Below are positions 63,986-64,000 of a DNA stretch of 64,000 bases, in pieces (position 1 is the first letter of the stretch; each line of letters opens with the position of its first letter). A program made the translations under genes and the position numbers. The notes beneath the pieces were generated by a model. The model searched no databases and had not been told where the DNA came from. It saw only the letters and a list, made by a program, of their open reading frames with translations. This DNA is from Eukaryota sp. TZLM1-RC (taxonomy: Eukaryota > Metamonada: BaSk clade): NCBI GenBank assembly GCA_040285825.1, contig JAUPSS010000004.1, forward strand, positions 6,021,658-6,085,657. Reading direction: 5' to 3'.

Positions 63986-64000
63986 CTATAATAAGCCTAT

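Noticed and set aside
1-64000. tRNA, snRNA or other small RNA genes
   Set aside because: I scanned by eye for T-loop GGTTCRA with acceptor pairing and saw none convincing; a covariance-model search would be needed to exclude them.
1-64000. Bacterial or viral origin of the window
   Set aside because: Spliceosomal introns, midasin, IFT121, WASH1, pol III 5S arrays and LINE elements are eukaryotic nuclear features.

Overview
The window is nuclear DNA from a flagellated, probably anaerobic-type protist. The evidence is an intraflagellar-transport gene (IFT121), a WASH subunit, midasin, and very short spliceosomal introns of 25-36 nt. These introns start GTATG or GTTTG and end with a CTAAC/CTGAC-like branch motif close to the AG. 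That intron style, and TCA(C/T)(A/T) motifs just before several start codons, recall metamonads such as trichomonads. The species cannot be fixed from the sequence alone.

Left half (1-28100). Compact, mostly intronless genes alternate with decayed retroelements. The genes in order are: MDN1 (midasin, minus, cut by the left edge); an armadillo-like protein (7835-8797); IFT121 (11905-15720); a WASH1 homologue (19431-20801); an Alba-domain RGG protein (21277-21960); a DUF1963/YwqG-like protein (minus, one intron); a transcription-type cyclin (two introns); and an XRCC4 homologue (27017-27715). Between them lie fragments of at least four lineages (called A-D here) of non-LTR retrotransposons with a C-terminal restriction-like endonuclease (RLE), a broken Ty3-like integrase, and a small relic with the RuvC-III/zinc end of a Fanzor/TnpB-like nuclease.

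Right half (28100-60955). This is a head-to-tail 5S rRNA array on the plus strand. It has 65 full or near-full genes plus one truncated gene, with a modal unit of 379 bp (119-nt gene plus about 260-bp spacer). Higher-order duplications of two, three and six units show unequal exchange. Four mobile elements interrupt it: a gag-only LTR retrotransposon (35655-36752, TAAT target duplication); a 5'-truncated lineage-C RLE element (38033-39118, 14-bp target duplication); and two nearly identical full-length lineage-A RLE elements (50919-53846 and 54223-57159). The last two sit at exactly the same spacer position in adjacent units, which indicates a 5S-spacer-specific element. Copy 1 has an intact 966-residue reverse transcriptase/endonuclease frame whose ATG comes from the 5S spacer itself.

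Right end (60956-64000). A DJ-1/PfpI gene (minus) looks broken until three mini-introns are removed, which gives a clean 205-residue protein. More lineage B and C retroelement remains follow to the edge.
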